Below, piece after piece: positions 52,266 through 60,662 of a stretch of 64,000 nt of DNA. The first letter of the stretch is position 1; each line of letters opens with the position of its first letter. Under the pieces are notes generated by a model that was not told the DNA's origin, made no database searches, and saw nothing but the letters and a program-made list of their open reading frames with translations. The translations under genes were made by a program, and so were the position numbers. Source of the DNA: DATBHW01 sp035307385 (GTDB lineage: Bacteria; Chloroflexota; Ktedonobacteria; Ktedonobacterales; DATBGS01); contig DATGID010000100.1 of NCBI GenBank assembly GCA_035307385.1, positions 1 through 64,000 of the forward strand, in the 5' to 3' direction.

Positions 52266-53291
52266 GTGACCGAGAGGCTTTTGACAACAGTTGTAGGAAG
52301 TTATCCACAACCTGAATGGCTGGTTGACCGCAAGAACTTACAGAGCCGCTTCCCGCCCCGCATCCGAGCGCGAGAACTCTGGCGCATCCCAGAGCCGCTG
52401 CTGGAAGAAGCCCAGGACGATGCAACGCTGCTTGCCATCCGTGACATGGAGCGCGCGGGCATAGACATCATCTCCGATGGTGAGATGCGCAGGGAAAGTT
52501 ACTCCAACCGCTTCGCCACGGCATTGGATGGGATGGACCTTGATAATCCGGGAGTCGCCCTGGACCGCACAGGCCATCCCAATCCTGTGCCGCGCGTCGT
52601 CGGCCCCATCCGTCGCCTACACCCGGTGGAAGTGCGCGATGTGGAGTTTCTGCGACGCAACACCGACCGCCGCATCAAGATTACCGTGCCAGGACCGTTC
52701 ACCGTCTCCCAGCAAGCGCAGGATGATTATTACCACGACGGCAGAGCCTTAGCTCTGGACATTGCCGCCGCCGTCAATGAGGAGATTAAAAGCCTGCAAG
52801 CAGCGGGGGCTGATGTAGTACAAATCGATGAACCCTACCTCCAGGCCAGGCCGCAGAAAGCCAGCGAGTACGGGGTAGAGGCCATCAACCGGGCACTGGA
52901 AGGCATCGAAGGAACCACAGCGCTGCACCTCTGCTTTGGCTATGCGGCCATTGTGCATGACCGACCAGGCCAGTATTCATTTCTTACCGAATTACATGCT
53001 TGTGCTGCCAAGCAGATTTCCCTTGAAGCAGCGCAGCCCCATCTTGATCTATCCGTTTTGCGGGAATTGGCAAACAAAATCATCATTTTGGGTGTCTTGA
53101 GCCTGGGTGATATGGAGGTGGAGACGCCGGAAATCGTGGCCGAAAGAATACGCTCAGCCTTGCAATATGTCGAGCCAGAGCGCCTGATTCTGGCTCCGGA
53201 CTGTGGCATGAAATACCTGCCACGGGAAGTAGCCTTTGGCAAACTATGCGCGTTGGTTGAAGGAGCCAGAATCGTTCGACAAGAATTGTAA
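52266..53291 (+). CDS. MetE-like (cobalamin-independent methionine synthase family) methyltransferase
   Basis: A 341-residue protein equal to the C-terminal catalytic barrel of MetE, without its N-terminal half. The zinc ligands are visible as His-x-Cys in ALHLCFGYA and Cys in LAPDCGMKYLP, and the start TTVVGSYPQPEWL is standard. Full methionine synthesis is doubtful for such short forms; relatives include the alkyl-transferring epoxyalkane:coenzyme M transferase. As the last gene of the dioxygenase operon it may move a methyl or alkyl group of the substrate or act as a lyase. GTG 52266 has AAGGGGAAA upstream. A strong terminator follows. Confidence 0.85.
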   Translation: MTERLLTTVVGSYPQPEWLVDRKNLQSRFPPRIRARELWRIPEPLLEEAQDDATLLAIRDMERAGIDIISDGEMRRESYSNRFATALDGMDLDNPGVALDRTGHPNPVPRVVGPIRRLHPVEVRDVEFLRRNTDRRIKITVPGPFTVSQQAQDDYYHDGRALALDIAAAVNEEIKSLQAAGADVVQIDEPYLQARPQKASEYGVEAINRALEGIEGTTALHLCFGYAAIVHDRPGQYSFLTELHACAAKQISLEAAQPHLDLSVLRELANKIIILGVLSLGDMEVETPEIVAERIRSALQYVEPERLILAPDCGMKYLPREVAFGKLCALVEGARIVRQEL

Positions 53292-53315
53292 GGAAGAGCG
53301 AACACCACAATAACG

Positions 53316-53366
53316 AGAGACAGGGGCAGCTCCCAGGCTACACGCCTGAGAGCTGCCCCTGTCTCT
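53316..53366 (+). terminator. Hairpin terminator of the dioxygenase operon
   Basis: A 17-bp perfect outer stem (53316-53332 with 53350-53366) whose loop holds an inner CAGGC/GCCTG stem. It starts 25 bases after the last stop. TACCTCTTTG follows, weakly T-rich. Confidence 0.75.
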
Positions 53367-53630
53367 TACCTCTTTGCTTCCCCATGTAGCGACAACTACA
53401 GACGGTGGCCTTGGCCGAGGCTATGCTTTCCAGTGAACCAGAATCCGGGGCAATGGTGCCCCATTGACTCAACAGCCACAGCAAGGCCATGATGACACAT
53501 CTCCCTACTCGCTTCTCGCTGCCTCTCACGCAGCTGCCCAACCTCCGCTTCCAATCTTTCATGAAGGAGCAGTAATACCTGTCTACATAACCAATACTTT
53601 TGATTGAGCCACTGGGGAAAAGGGCACGCA

Positions 53631-55154
53631 ATGAGCACAAGCGGTTTGTTATATGAACACCTTCGTAATTGGGCAGCTACTCGGCCAGAGGCCCCGTTTC
53701 TGATCGAAGCCGAGACGGGCGTGACTCTTACCTACAAGCAAAGCTTTACTGCCTGCCAAGCCATGCGTCAGCATCTAGGCGCTGAGCCACGCTCCATCTT
53801 GTTGGGGCTACCTGGAGGTATTGCAAACGCCATTGTCTGGCTGAGCGCGCTCACCGGCGGGCACACGCTTATTCCGATTGCCCCAGACGCGCCCGCGCAA
53901 GAGGTGCTGCGCGTAACCGATCTCTTTCCACCGGATGTAATCATAGCCGATCAGGCTGTGGGCCAGGAATCACTTGGGCAACCACGAACACCCATGCTGA
54001 CCAAAAGAGACTGTGAGATGCTCATCCATCACGCAGCGTTCGATGCGGGTCCTGCTCTGCCGCCCATCGAGGGCCGAGCCTGCCTGAGAACCTCGGGGTC
54101 AACGGGGCAGCCCAAAAGCGTTCTTTTAGGAGAGCAGCAAATTGCCTGGGCTGCCGGTCAGGTCAGGCGCAGTCACCAGCTTTCGCCATCAGATCGCGGG
54201 CTGGCAGTGCTCCCCTTTTTCCATGTCAACGCGCCGGTGGTCAGCCTGTGCGCCTCATTGCTCGCGGGCAGTTCAGTGGTCATTGCCTCCCGTTTCAGCC
54301 GCAGCCGCTTCTGGTCTTGGATAGAACACTACCGCGTCACCTGGGCAAGCATCGTTCCCACCATTCTAGCTCTGGTGCTTCAAACAGAGCGGCCAGCGTT
54401 CCTCCCAGGCACGCTCCGCTTTGTGCGCACAGCCTCAGCGCCACTGCCGGCCATTCAGCTCCTTCAGTTCGAGCGACAATTCGGCGTGCCCGTCATCGAA
54501 ACATACGGGCTTACCGAAGCGGGCAGCCAGGTCTGTGCCAATCCACTTCCTCCGGCGCGTCATATGCCCGGGTCTGTTGGCAAACCAGTAGGAATTGCGT
54601 TGCGCATCTGTTGTCCCAGCACCGCAGCCGGACAGCCCTTGCAGGAGGTCGCACCAGGAGAAACCGGTGAAATCTGCGTCGCTGGTCCCAGCGTCGTCTC
54701 CGGTTATGTTGGCACCACCGAGACAAATACATTTCAGGGTAGCTGGTTTCGTACAGGTGATCTCGGCTACCAGGATGCCGAGGGCCATGTCTATCTGATC
54801 GGGCGGCTGCGCGAGACCATTCTTCGCGGCGGTGAAAGTATCGCGCCACGCGAGGTTGAGGAAGTATTGCTGGCGCACCCTGCCGTGCGGGAAGCAGCCG
54901 TCATTGGGCGACCGGATGCGCTCTACGGCGAGCAGGTCGTTGCTTACCTCGCAGCACGTGAAACGTGGACAGAGGCATTAGAACAGAGCTTGCGCGCCCA
55001 CTGCGCCGAACATCTGACAAAACACAAAGTGCCCTCAGCCTTCATTCCTACTGATGCCCTTCCTCGCACGTTGACCGGCAAAATAGACCGCCAGCGCCTA
55101 CCCTGGCATGAACAGGCCCACCAGGCGCCCGAGGTAGATATCCATGCTGCCTGA
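53631..55154 (+). CDS. AMP-dependent acyl/aryl-CoA ligase
   Basis: A 507-residue ANL-superfamily ligase. A3 is RTSGSTGQPKSVLLGEQQ, where Lys of the usual motif is kept; A5 ETYGLTEAGSQ, A7 SWFRTGDLGYQ, A8 GRLRETILRGGESIAPREVEE, and the catalytic Lys is in TLTGKIDRQRL. It could act as a fatty-acid or aryl-acid CoA ligase; no carrier domain is fused. ATG 53631 is preferred because AAAGGG lies upstream; ATG 53604 is in the gap. The last eleven bases overlap the acyltransferase gene, so its acyl-CoA product may be the donor used by that membrane enzyme. Confidence 0.87.
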   Translation: MSTSGLLYEHLRNWAATRPEAPFLIEAETGVTLTYKQSFTACQAMRQHLGAEPRSILLGLPGGIANAIVWLSALTGGHTLIPIAPDAPAQEVLRVTDLFPPDVIIADQAVGQESLGQPRTPMLTKRDCEMLIHHAAFDAGPALPPIEGRACLRTSGSTGQPKSVLLGEQQIAWAAGQVRRSHQLSPSDRGLAVLPFFHVNAPVVSLCASLLAGSSVVIASRFSRSRFWSWIEHYRVTWASIVPTILALVLQTERPAFLPGTLRFVRTASAPLPAIQLLQFERQFGVPVIETYGLTEAGSQVCANPLPPARHMPGSVGKPVGIALRICCPSTAAGQPLQEVAPGETGEICVAGPSVVSGYVGTTETNTFQGSWFRTGDLGYQDAEGHVYLIGRLRETILRGGESIAPREVEEVLLAHPAVREAAVIGRPDALYGEQVVAYLAARETWTEALEQSLRAHCAEHLTKHKVPSAFIPTDALPRTLTGKIDRQRLPWHEQAHQAPEVDIHAA

Positions 55155-56385
55155 GGAAGTGCCCACGCCAAAAGCCCGCCCGTATCTTCATGAACTGGAC
55201 CGGCTGCGCGTCGTGACTGTCTTCTCGGTCGTGGCTGTGCATGTTCTCTCGAAAACTGCTTTTCTAGATACTTCGCTGCTGGCGCTGCAAGTACAGAACG
55301 CCTTTGTCACCGCCTTTCATTTTACGCGCGAAACATTTATGTTTGTGACCGCTTTTGCCTTGGTCTATGTGTACTACGGCAAGCCATTCGCGCCAGGCCG
55401 ATTTTGGAAGCGACGCGGGCTAGGCGTCGTGCTGCCCTATATTATCTGGAGCGCCATCTCTATTCGCATTACACTGCCCCCACAGGCACCACTTCCCTTT
55501 TTGCACACCCTGCTCTGGGACTTGATCACTGGCAACGCCTCCTACCAATTGTATTACATCCTGCTCACCATTCAGTTCTATCTCTTATTCCCCTTGTTTC
55601 TTGTGTTCTTGGGGAAAGTGCAACGCCATCCCTGGATGACTCTTGCTATCAGTTTTCTCTTAGAGGTCATCACCCTCTACGTCATTGCCCGCTACATTCA
55701 AACCGTTTCTTTATCTGGCAATGCTGGGGTGCTCATCAACCTGCTGAAAGATCGCTTCGTCCTGGTCTACCAGTTCTATTTCGTGCTGGGGGCACTGACA
55801 GCGCTCTATCTGCAACAGGTGCGTGCCTTTGTTCTGCGTCATCAGGTGTGGATACTTGGCGCCTTTATAGCAGCACTCATCGCCCTTGAACTGCATTATG
55901 CGGCAGCCCTCGAGATCGAGCGAGCGCCTATCAGCGTCGCCACGGCGGTCTTGCAACCCATCATGGCATTTTACAGTCTGGCTGTGATCGCTTTCCTCTA
56001 CTGGCAAGCCTATCGCTGGGTAAACCGCCGCGCGCGGACAGCCCCCAAACGAGGGCAGCACATCTGGCAAACGTGCTCCAACGCCTCATTTGGCATCTAT
56101 CTGGTCCATCCTTTATTTTTAACTCCTATCCTCTCACTGATTGCTGCATTGAGCGCGTGGCCGGTGATGGTGCTGGTCGTCCTCACCTGGACGCTGACTT
56201 CGGCTGCATCTCTCGCTTTCTGCATGTTGCTGTTGAATATACCGCTCCTCAGTCGGCTGATCGGGCGAGAACAGCCAATGCCGCCCATCCTGGCAGCCCT
56301 GAGAAACACATTAGTCCGTCGTTCGCACGCGAATGCAGGCAATTGGCTGCCATCACGCGCCTTCGCGCGGCGAGAGGAAAGATAA
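55144..56385 (+). CDS. Membrane acyltransferase (acyltransferase 3 family)
   Basis: A 413-residue integral membrane O-acyltransferase of the OafA/NodX type with about ten helices. The start YLHELDRLRVVTVFSVVAVHVLS has the conserved His of the catalytic core, and RFWKRRGLGVVLPYIIW has the conserved Arg-rich turn after helix 2 or 3. Such enzymes move an acyl group from inside the cell to sugars or peptides of the surface. It overlaps the CoA ligase gene by eleven bases and precedes an exported esterase by 56 bases. Together they look like a surface acylation set; the acceptor is unknown. Confidence 0.88.
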   Translation: MLPEEVPTPKARPYLHELDRLRVVTVFSVVAVHVLSKTAFLDTSLLALQVQNAFVTAFHFTRETFMFVTAFALVYVYYGKPFAPGRFWKRRGLGVVLPYIIWSAISIRITLPPQAPLPFLHTLLWDLITGNASYQLYYILLTIQFYLLFPLFLVFLGKVQRHPWMTLAISFLLEVITLYVIARYIQTVSLSGNAGVLINLLKDRFVLVYQFYFVLGALTALYLQQVRAFVLRHQVWILGAFIAALIALELHYAAALEIERAPISVATAVLQPIMAFYSLAVIAFLYWQAYRWVNRRARTAPKRGQHIWQTCSNASFGIYLVHPLFLTPILSLIAALSAWPVMVLVVLTWTLTSAASLAFCMLLLNIPLLSRLIGREQPMPPILAALRNTLVRRSHANAGNWLPSRAFARREER

Positions 56386-56441
56386 GTCTTCCAGAGAAAG
56401 CGGCTATCTGTACCTGAAAAAGACAAGGAGAGACCCAGGCG

Positions 56442-57416
56442 ATGAAGCTGCTGCTTTGGGTCAGCCTCGCCCTGATACCCCTCTTGACTACAGCACCTCT
56501 CTCAACAGGGGAAAGGTGCACCTCTCCCCCAGATGCAGAAAACGGCTACTTGACAGAAACCTATACCGACGCTTTCGGCCAATCCATGACCTACTATCTG
56601 CACATCCCCTGCGACGAACAAGACCAGCGTTCTTATCCCCTGGTCCTCCTTTTACACGGAGGCGGCGAACGAGGGCAGTCGAGCACCTCACCAGAGCAAA
56701 ATCGCTCAACTCTGGTGGGCGACCCCTATGTCCAGCAGTGGACCTCAGCGGAGGTGCAGGACCAATGGCCCAGCTTTATTGTCGTGCCGCAACTGATGGA
56801 TAGTCAGCAGTGGGTAAATGTCCCCTCGGCGCAAGGCTCCTATCACATGTCCCAGCAGCCTGCCAGACCTCTCCTGCTGGCAAAGGAGATCGTTGAGGCG
56901 CTGCAACGAACCTATCCTGACATCGACCCTGGCCGTCTCTATATCACCGGCATCTCGATAGGGGGCTATGGTGTCTGGGATGCCATAGAGCGCTGGCCCG
57001 ATTTCTTTGCGGCAGCGGCCCCTGTCTCGGGCGGCGGCGACCCCTCTGGGGCAATCAGGCTCACCCATTTGCCTATCTGGGCGTTTCAGGGCGCCAACGA
57101 TGGCGACCCTCCTGCCTCGGCTTCGCGTGCCATGATTCAGGCTATTCGCGCCTTTGGGGGGCATCCACTCCATACTCAGTTTCCGCAAGCAGGACACGAC
57201 ATCTGGTTGCAAGTCTACACCTCGCGTGCGTTTTTGTCCTGGTTGTTTGCGCAAAAATCACCACCTGATAGGTATCGTCTACCAGCGCAGTGGATAACGC
57301 TGTTCCACAATCCAGATACCCCATTGAAAAAATACGTATTGATATTTCTTCTTTTCTTTCTGGCACTGTGGCTGCTCTGCCTGACTCGCGGCACCAGGAA
57401 ACCCTATCGGCGCTGA
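56442..57416 (+). CDS. Exported alpha/beta-hydrolase esterase with C-terminal anchor
   Basis: A 324-residue protein. Residues 1-23 are a signal peptide (LLLWVSLALIPLLTTAPLS). The catalytic domain has VLLLHGGGERG (oxyanion), the nucleophile Ser in ITGISIGGYGVWD, Asp in GANDGDPP and His in AGHDIWLQ. This is the layout of feruloyl/acetyl esterase and PHB-depolymerase-like COG4099 proteins. A C-terminal helix (YVLIFLLFFLALWLLCL) followed by basic residues holds it in the membrane with the enzyme outside. It follows the acyltransferase, so it may remove or edit the acyl groups that enzyme adds. AAGGAG precedes the start. Confidence 0.87.
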   Translation: MKLLLWVSLALIPLLTTAPLSTGERCTSPPDAENGYLTETYTDAFGQSMTYYLHIPCDEQDQRSYPLVLLLHGGGERGQSSTSPEQNRSTLVGDPYVQQWTSAEVQDQWPSFIVVPQLMDSQQWVNVPSAQGSYHMSQQPARPLLLAKEIVEALQRTYPDIDPGRLYITGISIGGYGVWDAIERWPDFFAAAAPVSGGGDPSGAIRLTHLPIWAFQGANDGDPPASASRAMIQAIRAFGGHPLHTQFPQAGHDIWLQVYTSRAFLSWLFAQKSPPDRYRLPAQWITLFHNPDTPLKKYVLIFLLFFLALWLLCLTRGTRKPYRR

Positions 57417-57426
57417 CCAAAGAGCG

Positions 57427-58920
57427 TCAGGCGCTCGGCGCTGGTGGCGCTTCGGAACCAGTTGGCAGATGTATGGCTCTTTCAAATTGAGTAACAAGAT
57501 CATCCAGCGCCGGGTCGACATGCGCTGTCAGATACTTATTGAGCGTAAAGAGCAACGCTGTAGCCCCCGCAGCCAGAGCCGTGTGGAAGATAGCAGTCCA
57601 ATCCAGATGTTGATTGAATCCCTGATAGACGATAGAAGCTGCCGCGACAATAGCTGTGCAGATAGCTCCCTGAAGAAATTTCAGAAAAGCCCGCTCGGCT
57701 GGGGTAAGCGGCAGATAAGCACGCGCCCGTTGGAAAATGGTCAAAAGATTGAAGGAATTGCTAGAACGCTGGCTGGCAACATGATGAGTTGGGAGCGCTT
57801 TATGGACTGAGGGAGAGGGTGGCGGCACTGCCCCAGAGGAGGGTTGTGGCGTTCCCGCCGAAGAAGGGGATGGGTCAGGTGTTGGCAGTGCCACTGGCGT
57901 GGCTGAGGGCTGGGGCATCCCTGATGAAATCAGTGAAGAGTCTCCTGAAGAAACAGGCGGCCCTGATGGGGGAAGCTGCTTCATTTCATCTAGCTCCTGC
58001 TTCATCTGGGCAATCTGAGCCTTGCAATCACTCAATTGCTGCGCCAGCGCTACGATATCTTGCCCTACCCAGATTTGATAGACATCCTGCCCCGTTGGCT
58101 GGCCCAACGAGACTATACGGAAATCCTGACGAGCACCCGGACCACTACTAGGGTAGCCCCATTCGATCGCATCCATCTGGCGCGCCGCAGTAAGCGGCCA
58201 GTTCTGGCTCTCCCATGCATGTGTCAGGACCCACTCCCGGAAACCGCCAACCACCGGTACGCCATTGGGTGCAGTGAGAATCTGCCCATCGTCGCTCCAA
58301 CCAACAGGGGCAGAGGTCGACTCTCCGTGCCCCGAAAGCAGCAGAGACGGTCCGCTCACTTCGCTCAACACGTAAAATTGAGCCGCCTGGAAGCTCTGCC
58401 AGGAATAATCGGCTGGCTGGCCGGAGGCACTACGAAGCGGGTCATGTACCACTACTGCCTGAGTCTCATCATCATATCCAACAATCAGGACAATATGGCT
58501 CAGGCCATGTGGATCATTCCATTCATACGGATGGCTCCCATCCACCAGTTGCAAATTCACATAATCGCTGAATCCACCGATAGCAACATGCCCACGATTG
58601 ACACTCTCGATAATCTCCTGATACCCAGGAACAGCGACGTGCTTGAGAGCGACGGAGCCTTTACTATATTCCTTCAGCCAATTCCCTATCCAGGCCACAT
58701 CCTCGGGCACCCCTACGGCGCGTCCCTGGTTAAACGTTTGGGCAAGTGTTTGCATCAGGTCTTCTGGGGCGGCTCCATTTCTGGCCTGCTGGCTAATCTG
58801 ATAGGTGGCATCAATCATAGCGCAGATGACTTCGGTGCAACGATCTCCTCTGCTGGTGGTTCCGTTTCCCGCGTCTGCAATCTGGCTGCATTTTGCGGCA
58901 TTGAGTACCATTCTCGTCAT
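57427..58920 (-). CDS. C39-like cysteine peptidase with coiled coil and membrane tail
   Basis: A 497-residue protein in three parts. Residues 1 to about 200 resemble a papain-like C39 peptidase: candidate Cys27 in GDRCTEVICAM, His in GLSHIVLIVGYDD and Asp in VVVHDPLRS. Around 265-310 there is a linker with a short coiled coil (LSDCKAQIAQMKQELDEM) and then a Pro-rich stretch. The C-terminal 100 residues hold two hydrophobic helices (FLQGAICTAIVAAASIVYQ, FHTALAAGATALLFTL), somewhat like phage holin segments. There is no signal peptide. ATG 58920 has no close ribosome site; AAAGGAG lies about 25 bases upstream beyond a GGCGC/GCGCC hairpin, so the true start or an upstream frameshift remains open. 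Confidence 0.65.
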   Translation of the reverse strand: MTRMVLNAAKCSQIADAGNGTTSRGDRCTEVICAMIDATYQISQQARNGAAPEDLMQTLAQTFNQGRAVGVPEDVAWIGNWLKEYSKGSVALKHVAVPGYQEIIESVNRGHVAIGGFSDYVNLQLVDGSHPYEWNDPHGLSHIVLIVGYDDETQAVVVHDPLRSASGQPADYSWQSFQAAQFYVLSEVSGPSLLLSGHGESTSAPVGWSDDGQILTAPNGVPVVGGFREWVLTHAWESQNWPLTAARQMDAIEWGYPSSGPGARQDFRIVSLGQPTGQDVYQIWVGQDIVALAQQLSDCKAQIAQMKQELDEMKQLPPSGPPVSSGDSSLISSGMPQPSATPVALPTPDPSPSSAGTPQPSSGAVPPPSPSVHKALPTHHVASQRSSNSFNLLTIFQRARAYLPLTPAERAFLKFLQGAICTAIVAAASIVYQGFNQHLDWTAIFHTALAAGATALLFTLNKYLTAHVDPALDDLVTQFERAIHLPTGSEAPPAPSA

Positions 58921-59284
58921 ACTCTGGGGGCGCTAGGGAAGCGCCAATCTCCTTTCGGCGCACAAAGGGGATTATGGACTGGAAAATGTCCCTGGAAGGT
59001 ATCGACACGCTGTCCCGTTGCGCCTCTGGGTAGCAAGTAGAGTACCAGATTCCACAGAGAAAACAGGTTTTCAAAGATGGACATCACAAGAACAGGTACT
59101 CAATAGTTCCGCCATCTTTACACTGCGGTCCTTACTGGTTGGCAGAAGCAGAAGACGAACACGCACCAGGAACATTCTATGCGTTATACTTGGCAATATG
59201 CTTGCAACAAGAAAGGGTAAAGCAGGACGGGAAGAGGCATTTTTGCTGATTTTTTCTTAAAGCATTGAAAATCGAGGATCGCTT
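58921..59284. other. Divergent intergenic region, no supported feature
   Basis: A 364-base gap between the C39-like peptidase and the glycosyltransferase genes. An 87-residue minus-strand frame runs into it (58811-59074), overlaps the peptidase start and may show a frameshifted N-terminus or be chance. TTATACTT near 59190 is -10-like but lacks a -35 partner. Confidence 0.3.
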
Positions 59285-60493
59285 GTGAACATAGTGATAG
59301 TAACAGATCAATTTCCGCCTATGGTGGGCGGAGTAGCAACGGTGACTCATCAGCTTTCTGTACGCCTGGCAGAGCGAGGGCATCACGTCACAGTGGTCGC
59401 TCCCAGCGAAAACTGGCACAACGAACAAAACCATGAACAAGAAATACACATCTACCGTTTCTCATCCTTTGAATGGCCCGCCTACGAGGGGCAGCGCATC
59501 GCCTTCCTCCCCTTCCTGGCGCTGCGGAGACTCTTCCAAAAAATACAACCGGATGTCGTCCATATTCATTCCCCGCTGGTATTAGGTACGCTCGCTCGGG
59601 TCGTGGCGCATACCCTCCATATCCCCGTCATAGCAACCAATCATTTCATGCCCATCAACTTGAGCCGCTCGTTAGTCGGTGACGGCCCTGTTGGCAAAAC
59701 GTACTCCAAAGTAGTCTATCGTTATCTCGTGGGGTTCTATCAGCGATGTGACTACGTGACAGCGCCGACCAGCACCGCATTCAAGCTGCTCGTTGAGCAG
59801 AGCTTGCACACGCCTGGGGAAGCGCTCTCCAACGGCATCGACCTTACCCGCTTTCGCCCAGAGCCACGCGATGAATGCCTGCGGCGAGCGTTGGGGCTGC
59901 CAGCGGATAGACCGCTGGCACTCATCCTGACCAGGCTGATGGAAGAGAAGCGCGTCCATATCCTGCTGCAAGCCATGAAACAGGTACAAGAGCCAGTCCA
60001 TCTGGCCGTTGCAGGCACTGGACCAGACGCCAGCGCCTTGCAAACGCTCGCGCACCGGCTTGGCATCAGTCAGCAGGTCACCTTCCTTGGCTTTGTGCCC
60101 GATGAACAGATTGTTCCGCTCTACAGCCTGGCAGATTTCTTTGTCATGCCGTCTGTCGCCGAACTACAAAGCCTGGCAACCCTGGAGGCCATGGCGTGCG
60201 GCCTTCCGGTGATTGCTGCCGACGCTGGCGCACTCCCCGAACTGGTCAAGCCGGGGCAGAACGGCTATCTCTTTCCGTCAGACAAAAGCGATCAGCTTGC
60301 GTTCTACCTGGATAAGCTGCTGCGGCAGCCCCAGCAGTGGCAAGCCATGAGGCACCAAAGCCTGGAGATGGCGGCACAGCATGGCTATCAGCATATCCTG
60401 GAACGCTGGGAAGCCATCTATCAGGCGCGCGGCAATCCGCATTCTTCGGCCACAGCCGCAACGCCACAACCGCGCGGTGTTATGCTGCTGTAA
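59285..60493 (+). CDS. Glycosyltransferase family 4
   Basis: A 402-residue GT-B fold retaining glycosyltransferase. The N-terminal acceptor domain begins VIVTDQFPPMVGGVATVTHQLS with the GGV acceptor-phosphate loop; IQPDVVHIHSPLVLG follows. The donor domain has LALILTRLMEEKRVHILLQAM, VAGTGPDASAL, VTFLGFVPDEQIVPLYSLADFFVMPS and the nucleotide-sugar motif ELQSLATLEAMACGLPVIA. The types nearest by memory are diacylglycerol glucosyltransferases and PimB-like mannosyltransferases, so glycolipid synthesis is likely. The start is GTG with GAGGATC upstream. The guanylyltransferase-like gene lies 169 bases downstream and may supply its sugar nucleotide. Confidence 0.9.
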   Translation: MNIVIVTDQFPPMVGGVATVTHQLSVRLAERGHHVTVVAPSENWHNEQNHEQEIHIYRFSSFEWPAYEGQRIAFLPFLALRRLFQKIQPDVVHIHSPLVLGTLARVVAHTLHIPVIATNHFMPINLSRSLVGDGPVGKTYSKVVYRYLVGFYQRCDYVTAPTSTAFKLLVEQSLHTPGEALSNGIDLTRFRPEPRDECLRRALGLPADRPLALILTRLMEEKRVHILLQAMKQVQEPVHLAVAGTGPDASALQTLAHRLGISQQVTFLGFVPDEQIVPLYSLADFFVMPSVAELQSLATLEAMACGLPVIAADAGALPELVKPGQNGYLFPSDKSDQLAFYLDKLLRQPQQWQAMRHQSLEMAAQHGYQHILERWEAIYQARGNPHSSATAATPQPRGVMLL

Positions 60494-60662
60494 TGTATTC
60501 TTGGAGAACGAAGGAACGTCTCTCCTGCTTGCGCCACCAGAAGACACAGTGTACAATACTATTGCTAACCTGGCATAGCGCGGCATGGTAGAGTATGCCG
60601 CGCTTACGCTTTTCTGCCGTGCCGAAGCTCGCACGTTCATTGAGTCCAAAGGAGGAAGCGCG

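Noticed and set aside
58036..59040. 334-residue plus-strand frame
   Set aside because: Antisense to the C39-like gene; its product is rich in His, Arg and Pro with no recognisable fold.
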